From positions 1 to 41,818 of the IMG/VR virus record IMGVR_UViG_3300037247_001038: a stretch of 41,818 nucleotides of DNA; one strand, given 5' to 3'. Below, piece by piece: positions 1 through 8,576 of this stretch. Below the pieces are notes generated by a model. That model was not told the DNA's origin, made no database searches, and saw only the letters and a list, made by a program, of their open reading frames with translations. Position 1 is the stretch's first letter. Every line of letters begins with the position of its first letter. The stretch comes from a virus. The translations under genes were made by a program, and so were the position numbers.

Positions 1-127
1 ACCAGGACTACTACCAGGTCAAGAACATCCCGCTGGAGAACCGGAGACGGCAGAAGGACTTGATCCGCGCCGCCACGTATCCCGAGACCGTGAAGCGGGC
101 GATCCTGGCGGTGAACGAGCGGCTGAT
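1..127. repeat. Terminal direct repeat, copy 1 (genome closure)
   Basis: Bases 1-127 are identical to 41692-41818 by direct reading. The portal reading frame is the same in both copies and continues across the join. The simplest reading is a circular assembly with a k-mer-sized overlap rather than a biological terminal redundancy, because 127 is a common maximum assembly k-mer. The unique genome is therefore 41,691 bp. Confidence 0.95.
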
Positions 128-293
128 GGGGCGCCAGGCACCGGGACCCGATCTGCTGGTGCCCGCTGAAGAGGGGCTGAGCGCACCCGTGCCCGGGCCG
201 GCCATCTCGGCTCAGCCGACTCCGCCTCAGCGTGAGGACGTGGGGCTTCAGGCCGGAGGGGAGGGCGGCGTGACGCCGCTGGTGGGGGGATAG
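1..293 (+). CDS. Portal protein, C-terminal part (continues from 40143-41818)
   Basis: This is the 3' end of the portal gene whose 5' part lies at the far end of the window. Reading from base 3 gives QDYYQVKNIPLENRRRQKD in the same frame as 40143-41818 and ends at TAG 291-293. The C-terminal tail (about 55 residues) is rich in Pro, Gly and Ala and looks disordered, as is common for portal C-termini. The ATG of the next gene follows the stop immediately, so the two are co-translated. Joined length is 613 aa. The assignment rests on gene order after terminase and on the features of the N-terminal part. Confidence 0.8.
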   Translation, partial: QDYYQVKNIPLENRRRQKDLIRAATYPETVKRAILAVNERLMGRQAPGPDLLVPAEEGLSAPVPGPAISAQPTPPQREDVGLQAGGEGGVTPLVGG

Positions 294-620
294 ATGACCA
301 GCATACTAAAGACCAAGTTTCCGTCTTGGAACGATGTCGCGGCGGCAGAGTTCTGCACCTGTGGCGCAGTGATCAAGGTGGAGTTCGGGGAGGGCGGATC
401 ACTCACTCCGCTCCAACTCCAGTGCACGGGCAATGGGATACTCCGTTCCTTTCCCGCCTGCCCCTTCTGCTCTTTGCCGGAGTTTCTACCGAAGACAGGG
501 GTACTCGACCTCATCCTCCCGAAGGCACTGGCACGGGAAGCGGCGGCGGAACTGCTTGCTCGTGGGATCCTCGGCAGAGGGCGCATCATGCTTCCAAACG
601 AGGGACACGATGGCCGTTAA
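294..620 (+). CDS. Small cysteine-containing protein (zinc-ribbon-like), 108 aa
   Basis: This gene starts directly after the portal stop (TAGATG) and overlaps the next gene by 11 bases, which supports a real member of the structural operon. CTCG near residue 21 and CPFC near residue 56 form two Cys pairs compatible with a single zinc ribbon. The C-terminal half is helical and ends in a short basic tail. Its place between portal and ejection-type genes suggests a small head-associated or assembly role, but the family is not recognised. Confidence 0.6.
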   Translation: MTSILKTKFPSWNDVAAAEFCTCGAVIKVEFGEGGSLTPLQLQCTGNGILRSFPACPFCSLPEFLPKTGVLDLILPKALAREAAAELLARGILGRGRIMLPNEGHDGR

Positions 621-873
621 GCCCCGCGTCAGCGTCGGCGCGGTAGACCTGGGCGATGTCAAAGAGATCATCGAAGAGGTCGTTCAGGAGAACGAGGACT
701 TGTACGACAGGACGTTCGCCACCATGATTGACGCCTTCACCGAGCCGCTGTCGCCGCAGGAGATTCAGGACATCCTGGCTCGCCTCGACCTGGCGACGCT
801 GGCCAGCATGATAGCCGTCGACCCTGAGGGGGCGCGGGTGCTGCTCAGGCAGGCGAGGGAGGGAGCGAGCTGA
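610..873 (+). CDS. Small acidic helical protein of the head operon, 87 aa
   Basis: The start is the ATG at 610 (MAVKPRVSVG), preceded by an AGGGA-type Shine-Dalgarno site; the open frame extends further upstream but without coding character. The protein is acidic, with a helical stretch around VKEIIEEVVQENEDLY and a second one near SPQEIQDILARLDL. It overlaps the gene before by 11 bases and shares TGATG with the gene after. No family is recognised. Location suggests a virion or assembly accessory protein. Confidence 0.65.
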   Translation: MAVKPRVSVGAVDLGDVKEIIEEVVQENEDLYDRTFATMIDAFTEPLSPQEIQDILARLDLATLASMIAVDPEGARVLLRQAREGAS

Positions 874-1052
874 TGCCAGAGGAATTGGGCGGGCGATCCT
901 GGCCGCTACTTTGGTCTGTGTTCTTCTCAGGCTTGGCCGTTGTTGCAGTAGGCGTGAGTGGAGATGTCCGAGCCTTGATGGTCATCGGTGAGATCGTTCT
1001 TGTCTGCACTGCAACTGGTGCGGCTTTGGTTGCAGTGAGAAGGGAGGTCTGA
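873..1052 (+). CDS. Two-helix membrane mini-protein, 59 aa
   Basis: The ATG at 873 overlaps the preceding stop (TGATG), and the TGA stop at 1050-1052 overlaps the next ATG. After a short polar N-terminus (MPEELGGRSW), residues 11-30 (PLLWSVFFSG, then LAVVAVGVSG) and 35-54 (LMVIGEIVLV, then CTATGAALVA) are two hydrophobic helices joined by a short turn, with a basic end (RREV). It is predicted to be a membrane hairpin. Lying between portal and ejection-type genes, it could act at DNA entry or in the inner membrane; this is inference. Confidence 0.65.
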   Translation: MPEELGGRSWPLLWSVFFSGLAVVAVGVSGDVRALMVIGEIVLVCTATGAALVAVRREV

Positions 1053-1690
1053 TGCCAGGTGGACTGCCGCCACTAGGACCAGGCACGAATCCGGGCGACT
1101 GGATACAGGCCCTACAGCTACTCAATGACCCACTCGATCAGTTCGGGGATGGGCCACCAGCCTTCGGGGAAGGGCAAATCGCGCAGCAGGCCCAGGATGT
1201 GTACGAGACCCTGATAGCGCTTGGCATTCCTCCCGACGAGGCGCTGAACATGGTTAGGGAGAACATGCTTAGGAGCGTCTTGCCAGAGGAGCCGGGCGCC
1301 GCTCCTGGTAGCTCCGCCGCTGCGATGCTGTCTGCCAGTGCCTCCATGATGAACGCGCAGGAGATGCAGCGCCAGGGGGCTTTTGACCGTGTGACCGACC
1401 GGCTCAAGCTGCTACAGGCCACTGACCAACTTGTGGACGCACGCCGCGAGAACGCGATGAGCGCACTTCTCCAGGCGGCGCCGCTCATGGTCGCGCCAGG
1501 AACGGAGTTCTCACCAGGCTTCGAGCCAGGAGGGCCAGCGATGCAGCTCTCCGATCTGATCGGCGCGAACCTTCAGCCGTCGCCGATGCCCACCGCTGAA
1601 CTGCCGCTGGGTGACTTCCTGAACGAACCACGCTCCGTCACGCCGGAGATGATCGGTAGAGACCTAGGGGCTTTGTTGGGAGGCGGTTAG
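1052..1690 (+). CDS. Putative internal virion (ejection) protein, 212 aa
   Basis: A 212-aa Ala/Met/Gln/Pro-rich protein starting MPGGLPPLGPG, translationally coupled to the small membrane protein upstream. It has helical stretches around residues 45-75 (AQQAQDVYETLIALGI) and 100-150, with low-complexity Pro/Gly linkers, and no catalytic motif. The next structural gene (2297) also begins MPGG(F/L), and both precede the 1587-aa protein. Order and composition fit podoviral ejection proteins, but no family is recognised. Its stop overlaps the stop of the antisense HNH gene by 4 bases. Confidence 0.5.
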   Translation: MPGGLPPLGPGTNPGDWIQALQLLNDPLDQFGDGPPAFGEGQIAQQAQDVYETLIALGIPPDEALNMVRENMLRSVLPEEPGAAPGSSAAAMLSASASMMNAQEMQRQGAFDRVTDRLKLLQATDQLVDARRENAMSALLQAAPLMVAPGTEFSPGFEPGGPAMQLSDLIGANLQPSPMPTAELPLGDFLNEPRSVTPEMIGRDLGALLGGG

Positions 1691-2211
1691 GAAACGTGTT
1701 TCCACCTCTTTCGCTCCTTGATCAAAGAGACCGCCGAGCGGCTTGCCGCGAAGCGCTGTGCAATCTCCTCATGCGTTCCAATCGCCGCCCTGATCTTCCG
1801 CACAGCATCCTCCGTGAGCCTGGCGTGTGGGTTCCGACTACCCTGTTGAGATGGCTGCAAGCCCAAGCGAAACGAATGCTTGATGTTGCCTCTCGGTGTT
1901 TCGTATTCCAAGTTGGAAGCGCTGTTGTTCGCCTTCACGCCGTCTTTGTGGTTGACCTCGTACCCTTCTGGGCAAGGCCCAAGAAATGCAAAGGCAACAA
2001 GGCGGTGCACTCTGTAGACATGCTTTTGTGCCTGTCGGGACAGGATCACTTGAAGGTAGCCAGGACGACCGTTCGGCTGTGGCTTGAGGATACGCCCCGA
2101 CCAAGTATTCGAATCTTTTCTCTCGCGCCGCACCCGGCCGAGATTCGAGATCGAGTACCAACCTTCGTAGCTAGGTACTGGCCGCCACTCTTCGGTAAGA
2201 TGGTCTTGCAT
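1687..2211 (-). CDS. Free-standing HNH homing endonuclease (NUMOD4 + HNH_3), 174 aa
   Basis: The antisense frame encodes MQDHLTEEWRPVPSYEGWYS, a typical NUMOD4 start (EEWRPVP..EG.Y.ISN.GRVR), then an HNH_3 core: HRLVAFAFLG at about 69-78, NHKDG at 87-91, then N96 and N100-LE. A C-terminal helix-turn-helix DNA-binding region follows (RLTEDAVRKIRAAIG to about residue 170). The start at 2211 is fixed by AAAGGAG about 9 bases upstream; longer frames lack a ribosome site. Such enzymes cut DNA and spread their own genes. It sits alone against the operon direction, has its own promoter and interrupts no gene, so it is an insertion between structural genes. Confidence 0.92.
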   Translation of the reverse strand: MQDHLTEEWRPVPSYEGWYSISNLGRVRRERKDSNTWSGRILKPQPNGRPGYLQVILSRQAQKHVYRVHRLVAFAFLGPCPEGYEVNHKDGVKANNSASNLEYETPRGNIKHSFRLGLQPSQQGSRNPHARLTEDAVRKIRAAIGTHEEIAQRFAASRSAVSLIKERKRWKHVS

Positions 2212-2271
2212 CGGAAGGTTCTCCTTTCGGTGCCATGCAGCCGGATGGCATCCACCGTCGCGGCTGCTCTC

Positions 2272-2280
2272 ATTGTAGCA
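2272..2280 (-). promoter_or_regulatory. Extended -10 promoter for the HNH gene
   Basis: On the minus strand the sequence TGCTACAAT (extended -10, TGnTACAAT) lies about 60 bases upstream of the HNH start. No good -35 is visible, as expected for extended -10 promoters. It would give the antisense gene autonomous expression. Confidence 0.4.
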
Positions 2281-2296
2281 ACTGGAGGCTCTTGAC

Positions 2297-3394
2297 ATGC
2301 CTGGTGGATTCACCCTTCCCAACGTAACGGTCGGCGGAGGATCGCAGTTTACGGCCCAGCTCATGCAGCTTCTGGAAATGCTGGGTCAGCAGCGCAACGT
2401 CCGTGCTGGGCTTGGCTCCGACCTCTTCAGCAATCTCATGGGTGCGCAGCTTGAGGCCCAGCGCCGCCCCATCAGCCTAGTGGACCAGCTCCTGATGTCC
2501 GCCAAGTTCGGCAGCGTCATGCCGCTGTCGCAGGGCGGCGAAGCAGGGCGCGCCGAGTTTACCTCCCGTCCCCAGTCCAACTTGATGTCCGACCTTCAGC
2601 GCCGTCTTGAGATGTTTACCGTGGGGGCGCTGACGCCGCAGCAGCAGGTCTCCGAGGGCTTCGATCCAGCGACTGGGGTGCGGCTTTCACAGACGCAGCG
2701 CGACTTTATCAGAGCGCTTAGTGAGCAGAGTGGCCGAACTCCGGGCCAGTTCGCCGACGAGCCCCGGCGGTTGCAGTTCGGTGGCCGGCTGCGTATCGAC
2801 CCGAACCGCGCCATCTCGACGCCCTCCACTGTCGCCGGTCCAGCAAGCGTTGTAGACCGGACTGGTAGGCGCGTCGCGCTGATGGGCGAGGCGGGGCGAC
2901 CGGAGACGTTGAGCGTGAGCCCTGGCGTGCGTGGGGGCATAGCTACTACCGCTGGCGATCAGGGTGAGGCTCCAGGCCAGGAGCGACCTAACTTGAGGGC
3001 GGACCAGCAGATACGTTTCGATGAGATCACGCGCGTCCGCCCCGAACTACCGTTCGAGGTGCGGGTCGCCATCGCCCAGCGCCCTGGCCAGTTTGAGGAA
3101 TGGATAGGCGTCCAGACTGGCCCGCGCACGGCTGCGGCCCGGCTAGTCGGCGGGGCCATCGCTGCTGATCGGCGCTTCTCTCCTACGATGCTGAGTCCAC
3201 TTGCTCGTGGGCTCGCTCCTGGCCCGGAGCAAATGACGGCACGAGACTTTACCATGCTGCCACCTGACATGCAGCAGGCGCTTATGTCCGCCATCGGCCC
3301 AGACCTGTTCACACAATGGGCCTTTGAACTTAGTGGGGCGACCCCGACAGGCAGACGGACGGGGATCGCGGGGCCGGTGCGCATGGCAGCCTAG
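2297..3394 (+). CDS. Putative internal virion (ejection) protein, 365 aa
   Basis: This starts MPGGFTLPN after a GGAGG site and is followed without a gap by the 1587-aa gene (TAG-ATG). It is rich in Gln, Arg, Ala and Gly. The N-terminal 100 residues look helical (SQFTAQLMQLLEMLGQQR), the middle has Gly/Arg-rich linkers, and the C-terminal region (MLSPLARGLAPG, then PPDMQQALMSAIG) is again helical. No enzymatic motif is seen. Its position between portal and scaffold, next to a giant polyvalent protein, suggests a virion-internal or ejected protein. The family is not recognised. Confidence 0.5.
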   Translation: MPGGFTLPNVTVGGGSQFTAQLMQLLEMLGQQRNVRAGLGSDLFSNLMGAQLEAQRRPISLVDQLLMSAKFGSVMPLSQGGEAGRAEFTSRPQSNLMSDLQRRLEMFTVGALTPQQQVSEGFDPATGVRLSQTQRDFIRALSEQSGRTPGQFADEPRRLQFGGRLRIDPNRAISTPSTVAGPASVVDRTGRRVALMGEAGRPETLSVSPGVRGGIATTAGDQGEAPGQERPNLRADQQIRFDEITRVRPELPFEVRVAIAQRPGQFEEWIGVQTGPRTAAARLVGGAIAADRRFSPTMLSPLARGLAPGPEQMTARDFTMLPPDMQQALMSAIGPDLFTQWAFELSGATPTGRRTGIAGPVRMAA

Positions 3395-6300
3395 ATGGTC
3401 AGCATCCGCCGCGGCTGGACGATCCCAGCTAGGCCAGAGGAAGCCGACAGGCAGGACCGGCGGCAGCGCCGCCTCCTTGGCATGGAACTCGGTCGCTGGG
3501 CTGAGCGGGCACGAGCGCGGCCAGTACCTAAAGAGGAGGGGCCGATTCAGCTCGGTCCTCCGGGCGTCGATCTCAAGAAACTCGCTACCAGCTTTGCCGA
3601 GCCTGACGCGATGGAAGCGCAGCGTGTCGCCTTCGGGGGCGAGGTGCCTGGGGCGCGTGAGGCGGCTGCCTTCGGCGAGACGGTTAGGGCGCTGCCGGAG
3701 CAGGACCGTGTGCGGCTCAGGGCGTTGGCGCGTGAACTGGATCGACGCGGCATGAGGCCGGGGGAACTGGTCGAACTCGCCCGCGAGCAGCCCGGCGTAG
3801 CCATCGGCCCTCGCGTCGAGGCGGACATCGAAGGCTTGGCCTTGCCCCCTGGTGCCAAGAAGCGCGTCACTGAGATTGCCCTGGCGAAGAAGCCGGAGGC
3901 GCGGAGGCAGCGAACGTTTGAGGAGATCAGGCAGGCTGTCTCTGAGGACCCAGAGGTACAGGCGGCAGGCGGACTAGGGCTTCAGCCGGCACCAGGAGGT
4001 TTCCAGGAAGAGGTGCTGGAGCGTGGCGTCGAGGAGCCCGTCGAGGCCCTGCTCGGTGAAGAGCGAGTGCGCGAGATTCGGGGACGCGGCGCGCAGGAAG
4101 AACTGCTCGGCGATATCATTGCCGACTTCGTGAGCTTCGGCGGCACCGAGGTCGCAAACCGGCTGGTAGAGGGCGACATCGAAGGGGCGCTCCAGATCGC
4201 CGCCCAGGTCGGCGTGCCCGTGACAGCGCTGACCGTTGGCTCCAGGGCACTCAGGCAGGCGAGCAACCTGCGCCGCATCCGCCAACTCGCGCAAGAGGCG
4301 AGGGCGAGACCGGCTGCTAGGGGTGCGCCGCTTGAGGCTGAGGCCGTGAGGCGCCCGCCGACCATCGAGGAGCCGTTACCTGGCAGGGCTGTGCCGGAAG
4401 GCGCACGTCCGGTAGTGGCAGAGCCCCGCGCACCTCGACCTACGGGACTGTCCGAAGAGGTGGTCGACGAAGGGCGCGGCATCTTCCGTATTCGCGGCGC
4501 CGAAGGCCAGCTTGACTACCGTGTGACCCCCGAAGGTGCGCATGTCATGGACATTAACGCGCCGCCTGGCCGGGGTCAGCAGTTCCTGGATGACCTCCGT
4601 GCTCGCCATCCTGGCACCATTACCGGCGACTTGAACACGGAAGCGGGGGCGAGGTTCTTTGCTAAACAGCCAGGGGCGAGGTTCACTGAGTTTCCAAGCG
4701 GTAGGGATGTCTCGGCGGATGAGGCCATCCAGTTAGCGAGGGGTGGCAGGGGGCCACGAGTGGAGCTTCTTCCGAGAGAAGTCGCTCCCCCTGTACGGCC
4801 AGTGCCAGAGGCAGCAGCGCGGGAGCCTACCGTCCGCCAGCTAGACCTAGAAGGCCGCGAGATTGATACCTTCGCTACCGAGCGCGAACTTGCTGGTATT
4901 CGTGAGACACAAGCCCCGCTGCCGTTAGGGCCAGCGCGCCGTTCGCCCTACGACAACATCAGCCGCGATCTTGCTGAAGAGATGTCGATAGCTCGCACCG
5001 CTGCCCCAGAACGAGTAGCCCAGCTTGAACAGGAACAGGCACTCCTTCGAGTCAACGAGGGCGTTGATCCTGTAGCGGCCTTGCCCGGCTTGCGAGCGGA
5101 GATGGACGACATCGCCTTTGAACTGAGTAGGCGCGGGCTGCGCTTTGGCGGCCGCCAGGGGCTGTCTGTACGCCAAGCGGCTAAGCAGCGAGTGCGGGGC
5201 CGTGGCGTGTCGATTCAGCGGGTTCCTGGTACGCCGAGGGAGTTGCAGGCTCGCTTTGATGCGCTGGACAGCTTAGCGTCTAGGCTTGAAGCTGAGGTGC
5301 CGGCCCTGGCGGCAGAGGCCCCACTAGCGGCAGCAGGCGGCGGCGCTCCACTGACGGCTGAGCGTGTAGCTGCTCGCCAAGCGACCGAACAAACCCGCGA
5401 TCTTCTCATTGCCAACCCTGGACGCGAGGCGCGCGAGGCTTGGCGGCTCTTTGAAGGAGCGCGGGGCGAGAGTAACCTGAACCGCGCTGGTTGGGCACTG
5501 GACCGCTACGACGAGGCGAAGCAGGCAGGCGTGAAGATCGTCCGCAGGGCTGAGATCGCCCGCGCAGGGGATGAGCAGATCGAGATGATGGAGCGCATCT
5601 GGGGTGCCGTGGATGCCGATACTGGCAGGACGGCGCGTGGTGCGATAGGCCAGTTTCCGCCTGAGCAGCAGGCGCTCGTCCGGACGATCTACGACCGCAT
5701 TGACGATCTAACGACGCGGCTCATCGAGGCCGATCCTGACTTCGCCCCCCGCGCATTGCCGGAATACTTCCCTCATCTCTTCAAGACTGTCAAGGCGCGT
5801 GCGCTGAGAGTGGGAGCCCCGCGTGGCTTTACGACCCGGCCAGGCTTCAGGCGCGAGCGCAAACTCGAAGGGATGCTCGCAGAGATACTAGACAATCGCC
5901 CCGATCTCGATCTCGTGACCTGGGACCCCATCGACTTCGTGGTGCGCCATGAGGCGGCGGCTGACAACTACATCGCTAGCCTGGAAGCGATCCGCACTCT
6001 CCGTGCTCAGGGGCTAATCCGGCCCCAGACTGCCGGACTTGCCAACTGGCGCACACCCGACATATCGCCGTTCAAGTTGCGCCAGAAGCTCGATGGATGG
6101 GTCGCCGAGCCGAAGGTAGCAACTATGCTGGAGCAGATGTTTGGACGATCAGCTTTCGACCAACATGGGGTGCTCAGGACGCTCAAGGCGACTCGCACGG
6201 CCCTCTTCAAGATGAAGGTGATCGGCGGTCTCTTCCAGCAGGTCGACTACACTGCCCGGGCGCTAGGGCTGGGGACGGCAGAACTCTTCCAGGCGCGGCC

Positions 6301-8158
6301 AGGTCAAGCGGTGAGGGCGTACTTCACCCCAATCCGCGCCATCGCACGCTCCATCTCGCCCCAGGTAGATCGGGCAGCTATCAAGGCTGCCGAGAAGAGT
6401 CCGAAGCTCCGGGCTCTCTACCGAAACGGGCTTGCTGCCAATGTTGATCCCTCCATCTCTGATCAGGCAATCCGCGGACTGGGCGGCGTAGTGCCGCAGA
6501 CGGTGGCCGGTCGGCAGATTCCTGGGGCCGCGTGGACGCGCCAGGCGCTCGACTTCATCGGCGGTGACATGTACCGACGGTTTCACACCGACATGCTGGA
6601 GCAGGCGGGTCTAGTGAACTTGCAGAAGCACTTGCGGGAGGGGGTGCCGCTGGAGGAAGCTGCGCGTCTGTCCGTCGAAGAAACCAACGTCTTCTTCTCA
6701 TCGATCCCCGCCTGGCAGAGCGCGGTCAAGTCCGCCACCGGCCGCGACTTACTGCGTTTCCCCTTCTTTGCTACGGGCGAACTGGAGGGCTGGTTCCGGT
6801 TGCCGGTACAGGCTCCAGCAGGCTTCGCCGGTATTATGAGCATGACGGCGATCGCAGCCGAGATGTTCAACATTCTCTTCGTCGGGAAACCGCTTGGCCT
6901 AGAGCAGCTTCGTCCCTTCGATCTCGACCCGGCTGAGTTGAAGGAGATACGCAAGGGGCCGCAGGCTATCTTCAAGACTGGTATGCCAGGCGTCGACTAC
7001 AACACGAAGTTTCTGCGGCCAGAACTACCGTGGCGCGGGCCGGGTGGCCGTAAACTCTACCTCGACATTCTCGGCCAAGCGGACACGCCTTTTCGCTGGG
7101 CGCTCGATCCACTGTTCGCTACCCAGACTCGCCTCGGCCAGTTTCCACGCGCGGCTCTCGATGTTGCTGCCATGGCGTACGGAGAACGACCAGCCTTCGG
7201 CGAGCCAGTGGAGAGTGTGGCCGATTTCGGCACGTGGGCGCTGCAACAGATCTCGCCTATCAGTGTCTCCGGTCTAGTCGGGACTGAGCGTGGGCGCATC
7301 GGCCTCACTGGCGCTGGCGTCCAGGTCGGCGGCGTGAACGTGAGCGCTCAAGCGCTTGCTGAGCGCTTCCGTGACCTCTACGTTCAGAAGCACGGCACCG
7401 AACCTCAGCCCGACATCTCGCCCCGCCGCCTGGACCCGGAGCTGGCCGCACAGGCCGGCTTCACCGAGGAGACCGAGTTCGGGCGCGAGCGCGCCGAGAT
7501 CGTCGCTGGCGAGGAGGGGCAGCTCACCGACCTTGCCCGCATCGTCCTGCGTGGCAACCCCGACGCGATGGAGCAGTTCGGTGAGGAGCTGGGCGACTTC
7601 TTCCGCTTCCGGTCCGGCGTCACCGAGACGATGGTGCGCGACCTCAATCTGCCGGAGCAGGAGGCGTCGCTCGTCCGCGAATGGTACGACCTCGACCCCC
7701 GCGACCGCCGAGATCCCGAGACGGGCCAGCCGGACTGGGACTTCTTCGAGGATCAACGTGGTCGCGTTCTCAGTAGGCTCCGACGTGAGGGCGCATCCGG
7801 CCGCGAGGCGGCAAAGGCGCTCGAACGCGGCACCGGTATCCAGTTCGCCGAGCCCGATCTCCAGCGTGCCTACGACGCGCAGCGGGAGCTGCGGGAAGGG
7901 CTGGACGGCTACTACGACGAGGAATCCGGTGAGCCGCGGGAGCGCTACCGGAGACGCAACCCGGAGGTGGACGCCAGGCTCTTCCTGCTGGGCCGCGTGA
8001 GCCGCGTGGTGACGAGCGCCGCCCAGCGTGAGGTGCGGAGCCTGTCGCGTAGCCTGCTCGGAACCGAGGTTGAGGCTGGACGGGGTGAGCAGCGAGAGCG
8101 GCGGTTCGGCGAGCCGATCAGGATTGGGCCCGTAGAGCCTATTGCGATAGGGAGATAG
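3395..8158 (+). CDS. Giant (1587 aa) polyvalent/ejection-type virion protein
   Basis: This is the largest gene in the genome. The first 300 residues are acidic and Arg-rich. Around 360-430 a compact segment (LDYRVTPEG, HVMDINAPPGRG, RARHPGTITGDLNTEAGARFF) resembles the end of a GNAT-like acetyltransferase fold; this is a weak call. From about 670 to 1170 (PEYFPHLFKTVK near 790; LLRFPFFATGELEGWF near 1120; a hydrophobic stretch GIMSMTAIAAEMFNILFVG near 1145) it resembles the helical membrane-active region of phage large polyvalent proteins. The C-terminal 300 residues are charged and helical. Such proteins are injected with the DNA. It could also be read as a tape-measure analogue, but no long coiled coil or major tail protein is found. 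Confidence 0.6.
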   Translation: MVSIRRGWTIPARPEEADRQDRRQRRLLGMELGRWAERARARPVPKEEGPIQLGPPGVDLKKLATSFAEPDAMEAQRVAFGGEVPGAREAAAFGETVRALPEQDRVRLRALARELDRRGMRPGELVELAREQPGVAIGPRVEADIEGLALPPGAKKRVTEIALAKKPEARRQRTFEEIRQAVSEDPEVQAAGGLGLQPAPGGFQEEVLERGVEEPVEALLGEERVREIRGRGAQEELLGDIIADFVSFGGTEVANRLVEGDIEGALQIAAQVGVPVTALTVGSRALRQASNLRRIRQLAQEARARPAARGAPLEAEAVRRPPTIEEPLPGRAVPEGARPVVAEPRAPRPTGLSEEVVDEGRGIFRIRGAEGQLDYRVTPEGAHVMDINAPPGRGQQFLDDLRARHPGTITGDLNTEAGARFFAKQPGARFTEFPSGRDVSADEAIQLARGGRGPRVELLPREVAPPVRPVPEAAAREPTVRQLDLEGREIDTFATERELAGIRETQAPLPLGPARRSPYDNISRDLAEEMSIARTAAPERVAQLEQEQALLRVNEGVDPVAALPGLRAEMDDIAFELSRRGLRFGGRQGLSVRQAAKQRVRGRGVSIQRVPGTPRELQARFDALDSLASRLEAEVPALAAEAPLAAAGGGAPLTAERVAARQATEQTRDLLIANPGREAREAWRLFEGARGESNLNRAGWALDRYDEAKQAGVKIVRRAEIARAGDEQIEMMERIWGAVDADTGRTARGAIGQFPPEQQALVRTIYDRIDDLTTRLIEADPDFAPRALPEYFPHLFKTVKARALRVGAPRGFTTRPGFRRERKLEGMLAEILDNRPDLDLVTWDPIDFVVRHEAAADNYIASLEAIRTLRAQGLIRPQTAGLANWRTPDISPFKLRQKLDGWVAEPKVATMLEQMFGRSAFDQHGVLRTLKATRTALFKMKVIGGLFQQVDYTARALGLGTAELFQARPGQAVRAYFTPIRAIARSISPQVDRAAIKAAEKSPKLRALYRNGLAANVDPSISDQAIRGLGGVVPQTVAGRQIPGAAWTRQALDFIGGDMYRRFHTDMLEQAGLVNLQKHLREGVPLEEAARLSVEETNVFFSSIPAWQSAVKSATGRDLLRFPFFATGELEGWFRLPVQAPAGFAGIMSMTAIAAEMFNILFVGKPLGLEQLRPFDLDPAELKEIRKGPQAIFKTGMPGVDYNTKFLRPELPWRGPGGRKLYLDILGQADTPFRWALDPLFATQTRLGQFPRAALDVAAMAYGERPAFGEPVESVADFGTWALQQISPISVSGLVGTERGRIGLTGAGVQVGGVNVSAQALAERFRDLYVQKHGTEPQPDISPRRLDPELAAQAGFTEETEFGRERAEIVAGEEGQLTDLARIVLRGNPDAMEQFGEELGDFFRFRSGVTETMVRDLNLPEQEASLVREWYDLDPRDRRDPETGQPDWDFFEDQRGRVLSRLRREGASGREAAKALERGTGIQFAEPDLQRAYDAQRELREGLDGYYDEESGEPRERYRRRNPEVDARLFLLGRVSRVVTSAAQREVRSLSRSLLGTEVEAGRGEQRERRFGEPIRIGPVEPIAIGR

Positions 8159-8161
8159 CGG

Positions 8162-8308
8162 ATGGCAGCAGGTGAGAAATGGGAAAGGCATTGCCGCGAG
8201 GCGCATCCTCGGCGGCGGGTGCGGAAGTGTGTGCGGAACCTGATGGGAACGGCCATCATGTGCTGCATCGGCGACTGCGACTGGTCAGTTGGGGTGAAGC
8301 GTGGCTGA
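8162..8308 (+). CDS. Small cysteine-rich protein, 48 aa
   Basis: The ATG at 8162 follows the giant gene by three bases, and the end overlaps the next GTG by 8 bases. The protein (MAAGEKWERHCREAHP...) has C11 and H15 in the N-terminal half and C23, C34, C35 and C39 further on, a basic middle (RRRVRKCVR) and a short hydrophobic stretch. A Zn-binding or disulfide-linked fold is possible. The family is not recognised; support is from tight packing only. Confidence 0.45.
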   Translation: MAAGEKWERHCREAHPRRRVRKCVRNLMGTAIMCCIGDCDWSVGVKRG

Positions 8309-8576
8309 GCGCATCGTGGAGGTGCTCTGGGAGGATTCGGCCCAGGTAGGCAACTGGCACCATGAGGAAGATATCCCACCTATCGGGCCGATTCGCTCCG
8401 TGGGCCTTCTGTACCGGGAGGATGACACTGCGCTGGTGCTAATCCAGAGTCTAAATCTCACCGAGGACGGGCCGGAGGTGCGTACTGCCAAACTAGCTGG
8501 TTCGCTCGTCATCCCCCGTTCCGCCATCCGTGAAGTGAGGGAGCTTAGGCGCCATGCCACTCAAAGGACACGTTAG
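8301..8576 (+). CDS. Small beta-barrel-like protein, 91 aa
   Basis: The GTG start overlaps the preceding stop region. The sequence is mostly beta: IVEVLWED, then SVGLLYREDDTALVLIQS, a charged loop, then SLVIPRSAIREVRELR. The pattern VGxxxRExxDAxVLV...IxxxxIxE recurs in the 75-aa protein at 12292-12519, which suggests two copies of one small SH3-like or Sm-like barrel family encoded around the head genes. The function is unknown; a small virion or assembly accessory role is inferred from its position. Confidence 0.55.
   Translation: MAERIVEVLWEDSAQVGNWHHEEDIPPIGPIRSVGLLYREDDTALVLIQSLNLTEDGPEVRTAKLAGSLVIPRSAIREVRELRRHATQRTR

Noticed and set aside
3395-8158. 1587-aa protein as a tape measure
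   Set aside because: No major tail protein, tail assembly chaperones or long coiled coil; it lies upstream of scaffold, not among tail genes.
7274-8206. Minus-strand ORF (310 codons) at the 3' end of the giant gene
   Set aside because: Low-complexity Leu/Ala/Pro/Val shadow, no start signals, and the sense frame is continuous.
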